DNA of 64,000 nt, taken from contig NZ_JABFDF010000008.1 of the NCBI RefSeq assembly GCF_013403985.1, forward strand, positions 62,001 through 126,000, in the 5' to 3' direction. The notes beneath the pieces are model-generated. The model made no database searches and had not been told where the DNA came from. It saw only the letters and a list, made by a program, of their open reading frames with translations. Shown piece after piece: positions 55,074 to 63,423 of the stretch. This stretch comes from Winogradskyella ludwigii. GTDB taxonomy: Bacteria; Bacteroidota; Bacteroidia; Flavobacteriales; Flavobacteriaceae. Numbering within the stretch: position 1 is the stretch's first letter; each line of letters opens with the position of its first letter. The translations under genes and the position numbers were made by a program.

Positions 55074-56681
55074 CTAAAACCCAAGAAAACGAAATATTCT
55101 ATTAAAAAAACCATCATTGTCGTCTTCAGTAGTTTCAGCGACTATGTCTTCTTTAAATTCGATAATAAATACACCAAAATTGTTTGAGGTCTTATTCACA
55201 TCACCTCCGTTTAAAGTCATAGGAAATGTAATTTTATAAGTATCATCTAAACGTCCCGTTTTTAAAATGGTCTTATAATTCTCTACATCTCTAATGGTGT
55301 AACTGGTTCCTTCTGCTATTTTGTATTCAGAAAAACCTACTGTAACATCAGCTTCATTTTTATTGAACAACACGACTCTAAATGAATTTGATTTATAGGC
55401 ATTTTCTGTAATGTCTAAAACGTTATCTAGATCAAATTCTTTAATATTTTTCCATTGGCTGTTAGTATCTAAGTTAAACTTAGATTTCCAAGTATTAAAA
55501 TCATAACTACCATTAGTCGTTGTTCTAAACGGTTTACTATTTTTAGTATAATATAAGTTGTTATTAAAATTCCAAAGATCTGGTTTGAAATCAAAAATAT
55601 GAACATAACCAGAGTAAACTTTATTATTGGTTAAGGTTAATGAATTGGCATATAAAATCCGAAAGGCATTATTTCTTCCTATAATAATATTATTATCTAC
55701 AACAACATTTTCTATAGGTGCATTTTTATGAAACCCAAGTGTTAATGAGGCAGCGTCGCCGTTCACTTCATTTTTCTTAAAATTAGTATTATGATATAGT
55801 ATATTATTTTTTACCGTAATATTTTTAGGGATATTAATACCTTCTCTATCATCTGAAGCGACAATAATATTATCTACAATACGGTCTTTAGAAGGCAAAC
55901 CACTGTTAAATATCACGTTATTATCTAGCGTTATATTTTTAACCCATTCGGTTGTGGCGTGTTTAGATGCAGACCAAACCTCTATGCCTTTGTAGTAGTT
56001 ATTAAAAATAATATTATCCTTTATAAGTCGTGTTTCAGTATCGCTATTGTTCTGTACATAAAACCCTTCGCCTACTGCTTTACCATTGCCCCTAATTGCT
56101 CCATTATTAAACACCATACAGTTGGCAATTACAGTGCCACCTGTATGTTTCCAAGTGCCAACACCAAGTCCTGGATTATTATAAATCATTAAGTTAATGA
56201 ACTTGCAATTGGTACCACTTAGATGATTAATACCAACAACAAACTGCTTTAAACTACCATCTTTGCTAATCTGTCTTGAATAGTCACCTAACCATGTAAT
56301 TTCAAAATTTTGAAATATTACACGTGTACTGCGTACCTTAAGCGTTTGTTCTTCTATAGATTCCACATTGCCGTTAAGCACTACTTTATCATTTTTATAA
56401 GCGCTTACTGTAATATATTGATTCGCAATTGTAGAATTTAGTGTACTTGAAAACCTCCCATTATAAATTCCTTCATGTAGCCAAATGGTATCGTTGCCAT
56501 TAACAACCTTAGATTTTTGACTTAATGCCGTTTGTAAATCCCAAGGGTTTTGTAAACTTCCGTTTCCTGTTTCAGATCCAGGTGTTTCTGAATGATTTTT
56601 AGGAAATACATGAAATTCCTGCTGTGCATAAGAATGTACAACTGATAAAATGAATAGAATGGATAGGTATAGTGTCTTCAT
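55074..56681 (-). CDS. Secreted right-handed parallel beta-helix protein
   Basis: A 535-residue protein with a Sec signal peptide (MKTLYLSILFILSVVHSYAQ). The body is built from beta-helix turns with Asn ladders, for example NITLDNNVIFN, NITVKNNILYHN and NVVVDNNIIIG. Such folds often belong to pectate-lyase-like or alginate-lyase-like enzymes and surface proteins. A C-terminal beta domain and the amphipathic end FFNRIFRFLGF follow. No type IX secretion domain is apparent. Function is not assigned. A TAAATTTG -7 box lies at 56687-56694. Confidence 0.78.
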   Translation of the reverse strand: MKTLYLSILFILSVVHSYAQQEFHVFPKNHSETPGSETGNGSLQNPWDLQTALSQKSKVVNGNDTIWLHEGIYNGRFSSTLNSTIANQYITVSAYKNDKVVLNGNVESIEEQTLKVRSTRVIFQNFEITWLGDYSRQISKDGSLKQFVVGINHLSGTNCKFINLMIYNNPGLGVGTWKHTGGTVIANCMVFNNGAIRGNGKAVGEGFYVQNNSDTETRLIKDNIIFNNYYKGIEVWSASKHATTEWVKNITLDNNVIFNSGLPSKDRIVDNIIVASDDREGINIPKNITVKNNILYHNTNFKKNEVNGDAASLTLGFHKNAPIENVVVDNNIIIGRNNAFRILYANSLTLTNNKVYSGYVHIFDFKPDLWNFNNNLYYTKNSKPFRTTTNGSYDFNTWKSKFNLDTNSQWKNIKEFDLDNVLDITENAYKSNSFRVVLFNKNEADVTVGFSEYKIAEGTSYTIRDVENYKTILKTGRLDDTYKITFPMTLNGGDVNKTSNNFGVFIIEFKEDIVAETTEDDNDGFFNRIFRFLGF

Positions 56682-56790
56682 AATAACAAATTTACAATTA
56701 CTGTACCATAAGTTATCTTGTAAATTCCATTATTGATTTTTATTTTCTTCTTGTTGAAAAACTAAATAAACGTTAAATGTTTTTTTATTA

Positions 56791-56806
56791 CTAAACGATT
56801 GTTTAG
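56791..56806. promoter_or_regulatory. TetR operator 1, over the tetR promoter
   Basis: CTAAACG-AT-TGTTTAG, an almost perfect inverted repeat (one mismatch), extended by A/T pairs on each side. It overlaps a TAGTTTTG -7 box at 56804-56811, so binding would block transcription of the TetR gene 18 bases downstream. The second copy is at 57413-57428. Confidence 0.7.
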
Positions 56807-56828
56807 TTTTGTCCCGTAGTTAGAAATA

Positions 56829-57392
56829 ATGGCAAGAAAAAAACAATATAATGAAGACGAAGTCGTAGAAAAAGCCATGAACCTTTTTTGGAAAAATGGT
56901 TATGAAACGACGTCAATGCAAATGCTCGAAAAAGAAATGGGTATTAATAAGTTTTCTATATATTCTAGTTTTGGCAATAAACATGGTTTGTTTCTTGAAA
57001 GTTTAAGTCAATACAAATCTAAAATAAGTGCTACGCTATTAAAATTTAAAAACGGAACAAATGGAATTGAAGACATTAAACAGTTTTTTTATGATTCTAT
57101 AAGTTCTAACTTTAAATTAGGTAATCAAAAAGGTTGTTTTGTTACCAATACCTATAATGAGTTTTCTAAAAATGAAGACCTACTTATAAAAGAACAAATG
57201 GATGCTTTTATGAATAATTTAAAAACCATTATAGTAGAAAAATTACAAATCGATCCATCAAAAGATGAAGATACCGTTTTAAAACAAGCGAATTATTTAC
57301 TCTTAGCAAAACATGGCTTAGCTGCTGCATCTAGAGTTAATACGCAACAAGAAATTGAAGATTACATTGAAATGACGTTCAAAAATCTATAA
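56829..57392 (+). CDS. TetR/AcrR-family transcriptional regulator
   Basis: A 187-residue repressor. The N-terminal HTH is complete: VVEKAMNLFWKNGYETTSMQ, then MLEKEMGINKFSIYSSFGNK. The C-terminal ligand-binding region contains a pair GCFVTNTYNEF with one Cys. It is autoregulated through an operator at 56791-56806, and a matching site precedes the next gene. Thus it very likely controls the redox operon from 57463. Confidence 0.92.
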   Translation: MARKKQYNEDEVVEKAMNLFWKNGYETTSMQMLEKEMGINKFSIYSSFGNKHGLFLESLSQYKSKISATLLKFKNGTNGIEDIKQFFYDSISSNFKLGNQKGCFVTNTYNEFSKNEDLLIKEQMDAFMNNLKTIIVEKLQIDPSKDEDTVLKQANYLLLAKHGLAAASRVNTQQEIEDYIEMTFKNL

Positions 57393-57412
57393 CCCTTTTT
57401 TTTACACAATAA

Positions 57413-57428
57413 CTAAACGAACGTTTAG
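57413..57428. promoter_or_regulatory. TetR operator 2, before the redox operon
   Basis: CTAAACG-AA-CGTTTAG, a perfect inverted repeat matching operator 1. It lies 35 bases before the ATG of the CMD-family gene at 57463 and 20 bases after the TetR stop. Confidence 0.72.
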
Positions 57429-57462
57429 ATAAAATTAACATAAATAATAAAAAAGAAAAATT

Positions 57463-58026
57463 ATGACAACATTAAAAATTCACACTATTGAAAGCGCACC
57501 AGAAGCTGGTAAAGCATTATTAGAGAATTCTCAAAAAGCTTACGGAATGATTCCTGGTTTACATGGCGTTTTAGCTGGTGCACCAAAAATATTAGAAGCT
57601 TACCAGGCGTTACACCAAATGTTTGTAGACTCTTCTTTCAATGAAGAAGAACTAACGGTTGTATGGCAAACGATTAACGTAGAACACGAATGTCATTATT
57701 GTGTTCCTGCACATACAGGTATTGCAAAAATGATGAAAGTTGATGATGCTATCACAGAAGCTTTACGTAACGAAACACCTCTTGAAAGTTCAAAATTAGA
57801 AGCTTTACGTACTATGACTTTAACAATTGTTAGAAATCGTGGTCATGTAACTCAAGATGATTTAGATGCTTTTTATGCTGCTGGTTATGGTGAAGCACAA
57901 GTACTAGAGATTATCTTAGGCTTATCTCAAAAAACAATAAGTAACTATGTAAATCATATTGCAAATACACCTGTAGATGCTGGATTTAAACCATTTGCAT
58001 GGTCTAAAGAGAATGTGGTTAAATAA
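57463..58026 (+). CDS. Carboxymuconolactone decarboxylase family protein (AhpD-like)
   Basis: A 187-residue alkyl-hydroperoxidase-D-like protein. The CxxC active site lies in VEHECHYCVPAHTG, with the following His, as in AhpD proteins that act as thiol-disulfide relays. MIPGLHGVLAGAPKILEAY at the N terminus and ISNYVNHIANTP at the C terminus are family features. It is the first gene under the second TetR operator. A terminator follows at 58059-58084. Confidence 0.9.
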   Translation: MTTLKIHTIESAPEAGKALLENSQKAYGMIPGLHGVLAGAPKILEAYQALHQMFVDSSFNEEELTVVWQTINVEHECHYCVPAHTGIAKMMKVDDAITEALRNETPLESSKLEALRTMTLTIVRNRGHVTQDDLDAFYAAGYGEAQVLEIILGLSQKTISNYVNHIANTPVDAGFKPFAWSKENVVK

Positions 58027-58058
58027 TCCCTATAAACCACAGCTTGATTGATTGTTAT

Positions 58059-58084
58059 AAACCTTCCGTGTATTCGGAAGGTTT
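58059..58084 (+). terminator. Terminator after the CMD-family gene
   Basis: AAACCTTCCG (58059-58068) pairs with CGGAAGGTTT (58075-58084) around a 6-base loop. The T-run after it is weak, so partial read-through to the EthD gene is possible. Confidence 0.6.
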
Positions 58085-58107
58085 ATTAATCTTTTTAAAA
58101 TAAATTT

Positions 58108-58422
58108 ATGATAAAAGTTTCTGTAATGTATCCAAATCGTAAAGACGTACAGTTTGATACAACGTATTACCAAAACAAACATTTACCAATGGTCATAAAG
58201 CTAGTTGGCAGCGCTTTAAAACGTATAGAATTAGATTTAGGCATCGCAAGTAAAGTTCCTAACGCGTCCGCTCCCTATATAGCCATTGCTCATTTAGTAT
58301 TTGATGATATCACATCTTTTCAAGAGGCTTTTGGTCCACACGCAGCAACCTTTGCCGCTGATGTAAAAAATTACAGTAATGTACAAGCCGAACTTCAAAT
58401 TAGTGAATTAATCCAATTTTAA
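58108..58422 (+). CDS. EthD family reductase-like protein
   Basis: A 104-residue EthD/dimeric alpha-beta barrel protein. Features are MYPNRKDVQFDTTYYQNKHL, with the Y-Y-x-x-K-H-L-P-M motif, and FDDITSFQEAFGPHAATFAA. EthD proteins are found beside degradation and stress enzymes, and their exact reaction is often unknown. It lies two bases before the DsbA-family gene. Confidence 0.85.
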   Translation: MIKVSVMYPNRKDVQFDTTYYQNKHLPMVIKLVGSALKRIELDLGIASKVPNASAPYIAIAHLVFDDITSFQEAFGPHAATFAADVKNYSNVQAELQISELIQF

Positions 58423-58423
58423 T

Positions 58424-59068
58424 ATGAAAGAGAAATTAAAAATAGATATCGTTTCAGATGTTGTATGTCCTTGGTGTACTATTGGTTATAAACGTCTAGA
58501 AAAAGCGATTTCAGAATTAGGACTAGAAAACCAAGTAGACATAGAATGGCAACCCTTTGAATTAAATCCGAATATGCCAGCCGAAGGTCAGAATGTGATA
58601 GAGTACATTTCGGAAAAATACGGATCTACTTTAGATCAGCAAAGAGCGTCGCAACAGCATATGGCAGATGCAGGTGATGAATTAGGTTTTAAATTCGATT
58701 ATTTTGATGAGATGCGTATGGTAAATACCTTTGATGCGCATATTTTATTAGAATATGCTAAAGACTTCGGGAAACAAACCGAACTAAAAATGGCATTCAC
58801 TAAAGCATTTTTTAGTGATAGAAAAGATGTATCTAAAAAAGACGTCTTAAAAGAGACACTTTTAAGTGTTGGTCTAAATGCAGATGATGCCTTAGCAAAA
58901 TTAGATAGCGACGACGCACGATTAGAAGTAAGAGAAAAACAAGATTATTGGAAAAATTTGGGTGTAAACTCTGTACCAACTATTGTTTTTAACCGAAAAA
59001 GTGCCGTTACAGGAGCACAACCTGTAGATACATTTAAACAAGTACTTTCGGAATTGCTTTCGGAATAA
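58424..59068 (+). CDS. DsbA-family oxidoreductase (FrnE-like)
   Basis: A 214-residue cytosolic thioredoxin-fold protein with no signal peptide. The active site is VVCPWCTIG (Cys15-Cys18) and the cis-Pro loop is NSVPTIVFN. These features mark the FrnE-like DsbA group, whose members act in oxidative-stress responses. It overlaps no gene but lies two bases after the EthD gene. Confidence 0.93.
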   Translation: MKEKLKIDIVSDVVCPWCTIGYKRLEKAISELGLENQVDIEWQPFELNPNMPAEGQNVIEYISEKYGSTLDQQRASQQHMADAGDELGFKFDYFDEMRMVNTFDAHILLEYAKDFGKQTELKMAFTKAFFSDRKDVSKKDVLKETLLSVGLNADDALAKLDSDDARLEVREKQDYWKNLGVNSVPTIVFNRKSAVTGAQPVDTFKQVLSELLSE

Positions 59069-59208
59069 ATTACTAAAATATTGAGTTTACATTTAGTTAC
59101 AACCACTTCTTTTTAAAAAAGGATAAAATTAAAAAAGTTAGACTTTTATTGACAACACTGTTTAGGAATATATATTAAATACGAACTTCAAATAAATCAC
59201 TTAGAGCC

Positions 59209-59886
59209 ATGAGAACAACAAGCAAAGGTAATTTAAAAGTATTATTAGATGCCAAAAGCCAAGAAGGCACAGCAAAATTTACTGAAGAGAAAAAGCAAAT
59301 ATATGCAGACGGAATTACTAGTGTTGCAAATTCTGGAGTTCTAGATGCCGCTTTAAAAATTGGTGACAAAGCACCTAACTTCACGTTAAAGAATGCATTA
59401 AATGAACCTGTTTCTTTATATAACAAATTAGAAAACGGACCAGTAGTTTTAACTTGGTACAGAGGCGGTTGGTGTCCCTATTGTAATATTACATTACATG
59501 CGTTACAAGAAATGTTACCAGACTTTAAAAATGCAGATGCTACACTTTTAGCTTTAACACCAGAGTTACCAGATAATTCATTAAATACTTCTGAAAAAAA
59601 CAACTTGGAATTTAGTGTTTTAAGTGATGTTGGTAACGTTATTGGAAAAGACTATGGAGTTGTTTACGCTCTAACAGCTGATGTTGCTTCAATTTATAAC
59701 GCTGGATTTGGTTTGAATGAAAAAAATGGTGATACTAGTAATGAATTACCTTTAGCAGCCACTTATGTTATTGACAAAAATGGAATCATTCAATATGCCT
59801 TTTTAGATGCTGATTACAGAAAAAGAGGTGAGCCAACAGACATATTAAATGTGTTATCAGAACTAAAAACTAAACATAATGAATAA
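59209..59886 (+). CDS. AhpC/TSA-family peroxiredoxin-like protein
   Basis: A 225-residue redoxin. It has an N-terminal region with a helix, then APNFTLKNALNEPVSLYNKL. The active site is WYRGGWCPYCNITLHALQEM (Cys89 and Cys92), and a C-terminal YVIDKNGIIQYAF strand follows. A CxxC site like this differs from the single peroxidatic Cys of typical peroxiredoxins. It lies 140 bases after the DsbA-like gene. Confidence 0.87.
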   Translation: MRTTSKGNLKVLLDAKSQEGTAKFTEEKKQIYADGITSVANSGVLDAALKIGDKAPNFTLKNALNEPVSLYNKLENGPVVLTWYRGGWCPYCNITLHALQEMLPDFKNADATLLALTPELPDNSLNTSEKNNLEFSVLSDVGNVIGKDYGVVYALTADVASIYNAGFGLNEKNGDTSNELPLAATYVIDKNGIIQYAFLDADYRKRGEPTDILNVLSELKTKHNE

Positions 59887-59921
59887 TACAAAGAAGAACT
59901 TTTATTAAGAGTCTTGGTTTA

Positions 59922-60677
59922 ATGGGCACAACAGGACTATTGATGCCAAACTTAGTTTTAGGAAACACACAAAAAACAAGAACGATTATGACAACTCAAA
60001 CAAGACCTAAAGTATTATTTTTTGATGTTAACGAAACGCTTTTAGATCTCACCCAAATGAAAAAACAAGTTGGTGAAGCGCTAAACGGACGAGAAGATTT
60101 ATTATCGCTTTGGTTCACTACCATGTTACAATATTCATTAGTAACAACAGCAAGTGGACAATACGAACATTTTGGAAATATAGGAGCAGCAGCATTACAA
60201 ATGGTAGCTGCAAATAATAACATTACAATTTCTGAAGATGAGGCTAGAAACGTTATTGTAAACTCTTTAAGAGGTTTACCTGCGCATCCAGACGTAAAAC
60301 CAGCCTTAACGCAATTAAAGGCTGACGGATATAAATTGGTGTCATTTACCAATTCATCTAACGCTGGTGTAAAAAAGCAATTTGAAAGTGCCGGATTAAC
60401 CTCATTTTTTGATGAACGTTTAAGTATAGAAGACGTTGGCAAATTCAAACCCTTTACTGATGCTTATGCTTGGGCTGCACGTAAAATGGATGTAAAACCA
60501 GAGGAATGTATGCTTATTGCTGCACATGGTTGGGATGTTGCCGGAGCCGTTTGGGCTGGTTGGAGAGCTGCTTTTGTAGGCAGACCTGGTCAACAATTAT
60601 TTCCTTTAGCACCAAAAACTGAAATTGTAGAAGCCGATTTACAAAAAGTAGCAGATGTTTTAGTGACTTATAAATAA
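59922..60677 (+). CDS. Haloacid dehalogenase, type II, with a broken Tat leader
   Basis: A 251-residue HAD-superfamily enzyme from ATG 59922. Motif I is FFDVNETLLDL, followed by VSFTNSSN and KFKPFTDAYAWAA. The LIAAHGWDVAGAVWAGWRAA segment is typical of L-2-haloacid dehalogenases. The likely translation start is ATG 59988 (MTTQTRPKVLFF), giving a 229-residue cytosolic enzyme. Upstream in the same frame lies RRTFIKSLGLMGTTGLLMPN, a Tat-type leader without its own ATG. Its ATG at 59879 is out of frame by one base. Confidence 0.85.
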   Translation: MGTTGLLMPNLVLGNTQKTRTIMTTQTRPKVLFFDVNETLLDLTQMKKQVGEALNGREDLLSLWFTTMLQYSLVTTASGQYEHFGNIGAAALQMVAANNNITISEDEARNVIVNSLRGLPAHPDVKPALTQLKADGYKLVSFTNSSNAGVKKQFESAGLTSFFDERLSIEDVGKFKPFTDAYAWAARKMDVKPEECMLIAAHGWDVAGAVWAGWRAAFVGRPGQQLFPLAPKTEIVEADLQKVADVLVTYK

Positions 60678-60710
60678 AGCGAATTCCAATACACAAATTA
60701 TATATTAAAT

Positions 60711-60747
60711 AACAAAGGAGCTCTTTTTAAGAGCTCCTTTGTTTATT
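60711..60747. terminator. Terminator between the dehalogenase and mpl
   Basis: A 15-bp perfect stem (60711-60725 with 60729-60743) has a 3-base loop. It lies between convergent genes, and T-rich sequence follows on the plus strand. Confidence 0.75.
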
Positions 60748-60814
60748 GTTATTATTTACTACCTATAAATTGAATTTAAAAAACAATACTCAGTTTTTTT
60801 TAAGTCCTAATCTC

Positions 60815-62173
60815 CTACTTTTCTATAAGTTCTTTTACGACATCAAAATCCAAACCACCATAATTACCAGAACTCATTAATAATAACGATTTATCATCAA
60901 AATTTTGTTCGAATAAAAAGTCTTTAAATTCTTCAGGATTTGTGTAGATAATTAAATCATCACGCTCAAAAGCATTCGCAATTTGAGTTTCTGTAACTTC
61001 TTCTAGTTTCTTAATCTCAACAGCATGTGGAGAATAAAATACCACAGCAACATCGGCTGCATCTAAAGCGCCTTTGTATTCTTTTAGGAATTCGGCATTA
61101 AGGCTGCTATAGGTATGTAATTCTAAACAGGCGACTAAAGTACGGTCGCTATATTGCTCTTTTACAGCTTTGGTCGTCGCCTCTACTTTACTTGGTGAGT
61201 GTGCAAAATCTTTATAAGCTACGCTTGTCTTAGATTCGGCAATTTTCTCTAAACGTTTACTTGCTCCTTTGAACGTAGAAATGGCTTCGTAGAAATCATC
61301 TTCATCGATTCCCATATGTTGGCAAATCCATTTGGCACCAGCTAAGTTATTTAAGTTGTGTGCACCAAACACTTCAATTGGCATTGGTCCTTCTGGAGTT
61401 TCTAATAAAGTTTCACCATCTTCAACCGTATATTCTGGAGTTTTGTAGGCTATTTTCCGAATCTGATTTTCCGAAGCTTCAACCACACGTTTTACTTCAG
61501 GATCTTCTTCATTATAATTAATACTTCCACCTCTAACAATAGAATCCACAAAAATGCTGAACTGCTCTACGTAGTTCTCATACGTTGGAAAGACATTAAT
61601 ATGATCCCAAGCAATTCCACTTAACAAGGCAATATTAGGTTTATATAAATGGAATTTTGGTCGTAAGTCAATTGGTGAACTTAAATATTCATCACCTTCT
61701 AAAACGATAAAATCATTGTCTTCTGTGAGTTTTACCATCACATCAAAACCATCCAATTGTGCACCAACCATATAATCCACATCACGATCGTGATAATGCA
61801 TCACATGTAAAATCATTGAAGTAATTGTCGTCTTCCCATGACTTCCACCAATAACAACGCGTGTTTTATTTTTGGCTTGTTCGTATAAAAATTCAGGATA
61901 ACTGTAAATTTTTAAGCCAAGTTCTTGCGCTTTTAGCAATTCCGGATTATCAGCTTTAGCATGCATACCTAAAACGATAGCACCTAGATCTGAAGTGATT
62001 TTTTCAGGGTACCAACCAAAAGCATCAGGCAATAAACCTTTAGCGTCTAATCGCGATTTGGAAGGTTCAAAAATAGTATCGTCGCTTCCTGTGACGTTGT
62101 AACCTTTATTGTGAAGTGCTAAGGCTAAATTGTGCATTGCAGCACCACCAATTGCTATAAAATGTACGTTCAT
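60815..62173 (-). CDS. mpl: UDP-N-acetylmuramate-peptide ligase Mpl
   Basis: Peptidoglycan recycling enzyme that joins recycled tripeptide to UDP-MurNAc. The 452-residue protein is a Mur-ligase with N-terminal HFIAIGGAAMHNLALALHNK. The ATP-binding loop is GGSHGKTTITSMI. It further has LEGDEYLSSPIDLRPKFHLY, LSGIAWDHINVFPTYE, FGAHNLNNLAGA and DFAHSPSKVEATTKAV. A CAAATATA stretch at 62178-62185 reads TATATTTG on the minus strand and may be its -7 box. Confidence 0.93.
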   Translation of the reverse strand: MNVHFIAIGGAAMHNLALALHNKGYNVTGSDDTIFEPSKSRLDAKGLLPDAFGWYPEKITSDLGAIVLGMHAKADNPELLKAQELGLKIYSYPEFLYEQAKNKTRVVIGGSHGKTTITSMILHVMHYHDRDVDYMVGAQLDGFDVMVKLTEDNDFIVLEGDEYLSSPIDLRPKFHLYKPNIALLSGIAWDHINVFPTYENYVEQFSIFVDSIVRGGSINYNEEDPEVKRVVEASENQIRKIAYKTPEYTVEDGETLLETPEGPMPIEVFGAHNLNNLAGAKWICQHMGIDEDDFYEAISTFKGASKRLEKIAESKTSVAYKDFAHSPSKVEATTKAVKEQYSDRTLVACLELHTYSSLNAEFLKEYKGALDAADVAVVFYSPHAVEIKKLEEVTETQIANAFERDDLIIYTNPEEFKDFLFEQNFDDKSLLLMSSGNYGGLDFDVVKELIEK

Positions 62174-62327
62174 AAAACAAATATAATAGAACTTAAACTT
62201 GTAACCGAAAATGAATTTAAAAAACTATTACACAGAGAAGGTACAAAGATATACTGAGAAAAACATATAAATGAACAACTTGGTTATTCACTGACCAAAT
62301 TGCCTACTGAAGACTGTGGACTGAGAA

Positions 62328-63272
62328 TTAAATTGTCTCCTTAAACTCCTGAAAAACTTCCAATTCAGGCAATCCAGAAATCGCCTTATCAATCCAAACT
62401 AACGCTTCTGTAGAATTATTTCTATGTTTATAAATCTGCGATAAACGATAATAAGCCCATTCTTTTGGCACTCCATCTTTAGCGGAATGATTTGACAAAT
62501 ATGCTTTTAAACATTTTTCGCCTTTATCTAATTGAATATTATAATCTGCACTAACTTTTCCTATTTGATAATGCATGGCATTACGTTGGTGCTTTTGTTT
62601 TGCTTCTTCTAAATTACTAATCGCTTTTTCAGGTTGTTCTTGGCCTTCGTAGAATTCTGTTAACTTTTCATAACAGGTTACAGAGCCACCTACTTTTATG
62701 GCGAGTCTGTAATATTTTTCGGCGAGTTCTGGTTCGTCGTCATATTCATAAACATAGCCTTTTGCTAAATAACCATCGACTTTAGATAATTCCTCCAATT
62801 GTTCCGCATAACTTAATGCCTTAGAAAAACTACCTCCAATAACACCTGGTAAGGATACATATAATTCTACTAAAGCCCAACGCGCTTCAATATGTTTGGG
62901 ATCTAACTGCGCCGCTTTATGGAACGCATCTTTAACATCTCCAATAATTCCGAGTGCTCTAATTTTACTAATACTCAAGGCTTTCATACCTAAAGCACCA
63001 CCATATTTATAATGATAATTGGCATTATTTGGGCGTTTTTGCTTTAAAATTTGATATTGCGCAATAGCATCGTCCCACTTTTTCTGATGTCCATAAGCAT
63101 CACCTAACAGTTCAATTGCTTTTAGATCATTTGGATTGTCTTCTAAGAATACTGACATTTCAGCTTCTGCTTTTACAAATTCCTTTTTTGCAATAAATGT
63201 CTCAGCATTCTCAAAAGAAGTTTGAGAAAAGCACATTGAAGAAATAAAAAACACCAACAAATATTTATACAT
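62328..63272 (-). CDS. Tetratricopeptide-repeat protein, secreted
   Basis: A 314-residue protein with a Sec signal peptide (MYKYLLVFFISSMCFSQ). The body consists of TPR-like helix pairs, for example AIELLGDAYGHQKKWDDAIA, YHYKYGGALGMKALSISKI and AEKYYRLAIKVGGSVTCYEK. TPR proteins mediate protein-protein contacts. It is separated from mpl by 155 bases on the same strand. The partner is unknown. Confidence 0.87.
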   Translation of the reverse strand: MYKYLLVFFISSMCFSQTSFENAETFIAKKEFVKAEAEMSVFLEDNPNDLKAIELLGDAYGHQKKWDDAIAQYQILKQKRPNNANYHYKYGGALGMKALSISKIRALGIIGDVKDAFHKAAQLDPKHIEARWALVELYVSLPGVIGGSFSKALSYAEQLEELSKVDGYLAKGYVYEYDDEPELAEKYYRLAIKVGGSVTCYEKLTEFYEGQEQPEKAISNLEEAKQKHQRNAMHYQIGKVSADYNIQLDKGEKCLKAYLSNHSAKDGVPKEWAYYRLSQIYKHRNNSTEALVWIDKAISGLPELEVFQEFKETI

Positions 63273-63423
63273 AGAATAATGGTCTCGTTTTGCGAAAATA
63301 CAATTTAATAACGCTCAGTTTCCTCAACAAATTGTTAACTTCACTCATCTAAATGAACCTTTTACTCATTTCTCCTGTTTTTGGAATACATTTTGAATGT
63401 ATTTTGCTATAAATATAAATCAC

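Noticed and set aside
59996..60448. Minus-strand frame of 150 codons in the dehalogenase gene
   Set aside because: It is antisense to conserved HAD motifs and shows no independent features.
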